64,000 nucleotides of DNA, taken from the NCBI GenBank assembly GCA_026724425.1, contig JAIUCV010001261.1, positions 1 to 64,000 on the forward strand, written 5' to 3'. Made by a program: the position numbers and the translations under genes. The stretch is from Erythrophleum ivorense (taxonomy: Eukaryota; Streptophyta; Magnoliopsida; Fabales; Fabaceae). Each line of letters starts with the position of its first letter. Positions within the stretch are counted from its first letter, which is position 1. The notes under the pieces are model-generated. The model did no database searches and was not told the origin of the DNA. It was given only the letters and a program-made list of their open reading frames with translations. Shown here piece after piece: positions 61,510-64,000 of this stretch.

Positions 61510-61942
61510 TATTGGTGTGTTTAGATAAATGACTAGGGATAGAATGACAAAGAATAGAATGGTTAATATGGGTTAAACCATTACTTGAAAGTTATTTTTA
61601 TGATAGAATGGAATGGCAAAGGAGAAATTCTAAGACTCTTCTTTACTATCTAAAACCCAATTTTTTTTAATTCCTCCAAATTGGAAAAGTTTGGGATGGA
61701 ATAAAATAAACAGGTAGTATAATTATATTTATATCATATTTAGCTAAAAACTTGCTAGAATCATATTCTAGTTGTAAGAATTATATTGAAAAATAATTTT
61801 TAAGTCATTCCATTTTATTAAGGACTCACTCCCATCCCATGTTAAACTCTTAAGCAATAGAATGATATATAACTTGCCATTTCATTCCATTTCATTATTT
61901 ACCAATCACTTCATTTTTCTCATAAACTCCCAAACATAATCA
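61510..61942. mobile_element. Probable degenerate MITE
   Basis: The left edge (GGTGTGTTTAGATAAATGA...ATAGAATGACA) and the reverse complement of the right edge (GATTATGTTTGGGAGTTTATGAGAAAAATGAAGTG) resemble each other. GAATGGAATGGCAA is mirrored by TTGCCATTTCATTCC nearer the middle. The ends and target duplication are unclear. Confidence 0.45.
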
Positions 61943-62959
61943 TAATATACAATAGATTCTAACGATTTTTTATTTTCCAACAAAGCTCATGTTGAAACTG
62001 AGGATATAAACTTGATGTAGTTACCTTGGATGTTAAATGGGGATAACTTGTTTTGCTCCCTGAAATCCAGCAAATAAATTTGTCATTGTATAGAGTGAAT
62101 TTGGTTTTTGCCCTTTTAAAGACTGCATTCTTTAATAGAAAAGGTAAAAGTACAGGTTAAAAAATTGGAATAAACAAATTGATTTGGTTAAAAAAGTTAG
62201 TGAACTGTTCTAATTTTAATTGATTCAACTGCTAAAATCATCTCTAAAGTCAATCATAAATGACTAAATCAATCAAAATTTAGTTAGCTTTTGACATTAA
62301 ACTAATTAGTGATTTATGATATTTAGTGAATTTTTTCTAACTCGTTTAACATAAATTTGTCATATGTAAAACATTTGAGCTAATTTTTATATTTTTAATA
62401 CTTCTATGTATTTTAAATATTATTGTACTATATATATTAATTAATTGTAAACTATATATGCAGATTTTTAATATATATTTTTTAAAAAATGATTTACCTC
62501 AATTTGACCATGATTAAATTATTAAATTATAAACTGTTCTTTAATTAGTTCAATAACAAATATAATTTTTAAAATATTGGATAAAAATATAAAGTAAGAA
62601 AAGAGGAAAATGAAGATAAAAATATCTTAATTTCACTAATTGTTAGGTAATTAATATCTTAATTTTAATTGCCGGTATAATTAATTTTATGAAGTAGATT
62701 AAAAGAAAAATTATTTTTAAGAACTAAGAAATGAAAAATTTTATTTTTAAAGACCTTTACCGTTCAATTGATTATTACTAAATTCAATGGTAATCATCTT
62801 AAAACAAATGGTAACAAATTTTTAAAAATAAATTTTTTTATTTTTTGATGTTTTATTATAATTCTCCCGAGATTAAAAATATCCTTACCACACCATACCT
62901 GATTGTTGTACCAGTTTTGACTTTTGAGTCAAATCATTTAAAAATTAACAAAAATAAAG

Positions 62960-62960
<1 letters not shown>

Positions 62961-63006
<46 letters not shown>
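62961..63006. repeat. CT-then-TA microsatellite
   Basis: About 17 CT units run into about 7 TA units. It is intergenic. Confidence 0.95.
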
Positions 63007-63799
63007 GTTTTAATTCCTTTTATTTTTATTTTTTATTTTTTTGTCTACAGACACGGGGCGAGGGCAGATCCGCAAGGTGGGTATTCAGCAAGAATTAGTC
63101 ATTTTTTTATTTTTTTTATTCTAGAAGTTATAAATTTTATTTGTGAAAGTAAAAATTATACTTATAAAAATAAGAATTTAACTGTACATTTTAATTGTAA
63201 GGTAAATTTAGACTTTAAAAATTTTAACTATCTTCCACTTAAAATTTTAATCCTCACATATATAAATTTTATCTTTATAAATAAACTTTGTAACCCCTAA
63301 AATAAATAAATAAGGCCAATTTAGGCCTAATGCAGAGGGGATCCATCTTAACAGGGGCCCAAGGCAACTATGCACGGAGCCCAAGCTACTTCTATCAATG
63401 ATCAAGTCTATACATGTTTAAAAAAAAAAATTTCCCGCAGCCTAAAATGCAGTTAAAGATTATAGAGGAAGCTTCAACAAGTGATTGAAAAACTTACAAC
63501 CCATTCATCCAAATAAAAAAAATATACAATCTCTACAACTCATCATTGTTACCAATCACATTCGTTTCGCCTGTAAGAATCTAGTATATACAAATTACAG
63601 AAGGGGGTAAAATCAAATTCCAATCAACTGGATGGTCATTTCCTCCTCCACCTTGATGTGTTAATTTAGATAAACACTTTGTGTTGCATCGATATCGCTG
63701 CCAAGACTATACTACATATTCATCCTCTTGAACTCTTTTTTACCTTCTCTAGTGCCCCTTCTTCCATGGTCTTAAACAAAAAGTTGGCCAAGCTAACAC

Positions 63800-64000
63800 C
63801 TAAACATCATATACAGGTAAGCACTCCTCAATAGAGACACGGCAAACTGGGCACTTCTTACACTTCTCAGAGCAAGCGCTGCAGTTCATCACAATAAGGC
63901 ATGAGGACAAAGTATGAATGCAAGGAAAATAAGTGTTAGTGACCATAAAATAAGCCACAACCATGAATTCAAAAGTACCTGCAGAGGATACGATGCCTGC
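63800..64000 (-). CDS. 3' end of a RING-finger gene (two exons, partial)
   Basis: Exon pieces 64000-63979 and 63878-63800 join across a 100-bp intron (donor GTACTT, acceptor CTGCAG). The join reads RHRILCSACSEKCKKCPVCRVSIEECLPVYDV and then a stop. The His-Cys-Cys...Cys-Cys spacing is the second half of a C3HC4 RING, at the very C-terminus of the protein, so the product is probably an E3 ubiquitin ligase. The rest lies beyond the window. In Arabidopsis, a membrane protein with a C-terminal RING (At1g73950) lies near a DENND6-like gene (At1g73930) as I recall, so this may be the conserved neighbour. That identification is a memory-based guess. Confidence 0.75.
   Translation of the reverse strand, partial: AGIVSSAGTFEFMVVAYFMVTNTYFPCIHTLSSCLIVMNCSACSEKCKKCPVCRVSIEECLPVYDV

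Larger units (their letters stand above)
58239..63799. other. Intergenic: DENND6-like upstream region, then AT-rich DNA
   Basis: Bases 58240-59060 are of near-genic composition and should hold the leader and promoter of the DENND6-like gene. From 59200 the DNA is AT-rich with no supported frame. A CT repeat passing into a TA repeat lies at 62961-63006. Bases 63040-63090 are locally GC-rich. The 3' untranslated region of the RING gene probably occupies part of 63430-63799. Open frames here lack recognisable domains. Confidence 0.6.

Noticed and set aside
62845..63300. 151-codon open frame
   Set aside because: It spans a CT/TA microsatellite and AT-rich DNA; Ser-Leu and Ile-Tyr runs come from the repeat.
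1..64000. A novel multi-gene system or biosynthetic cluster
   Set aside because: The recognisable genes are unrelated single-copy type genes separated by retroelements; nothing suggests joint function or transfer.

Overview
The window looks like nuclear DNA of a flowering plant, most likely a eudicot. It is very AT-rich, and its genes have many short exons with GT-AG introns. It is crowded with LTR retrotransposons, RTE-type LINEs and MITEs. Genes recognised from the translated exons are a GPI-anchored GH17 beta-1,3-glucanase, a TRM5 tRNA methyltransferase, a DENND6-like UDENN protein and the end of a RING-finger gene. All four are on the minus strand. I cannot name the species.

Layout. Bases 1-17511 are a nest of retrotransposons. 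Old, decayed minus-strand Ty3/gypsy sequences carry LTR-like blocks at 1-305, 3556-7761 and 8120-17511. A young plus-strand Ty3/gypsy element (8853-16089) is inserted in the last of these, with a perfect 5-bp target duplication. Bases 17512-21058 hold a minus-strand Athila/Tat-like remnant with a readable LTR and primer-binding site. Bases 21059-26638 are AT-rich intergenic DNA. The GH17 gene lies at 26639-29932, with a MITE in its first intron. A decayed minus-strand chromovirus fills 31834 to about 37021. TRM5 spans 37574-47061 in eleven exons; its introns hold a hAT-like MITE, one nearly full-length RTE LINE and one RTE fragment. The DENND6-like gene spans 50683-58238 in three coding exons, and its large second intron holds a second RTE LINE in the opposite orientation. 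After AT-rich DNA, the last two exons of a RING-finger gene sit at the right edge (63800-64000).

The genes are independent housekeeping or cell-wall genes and show no sign of acting as one pathway. I found no sign of a new defence, toxin or biosynthetic system. The observations most worth checking are: (1) the exon-4 splice donor of TRM5, where the expected G at +1 reads T, although the rest of the 501-codon frame is intact; (2) a CRM-like Ty3/gypsy element whose pol frame runs 295 nt into its 3' LTR; (3) two related RTE LINEs in opposite orientation inside introns of two neighbouring genes; and (4) a MITE with two nested sets of terminal inverted repeats next to a splice acceptor of the glucanase gene. 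Exon boundaries were worked out by hand from splice signals and reading-frame continuity. No database search was possible.
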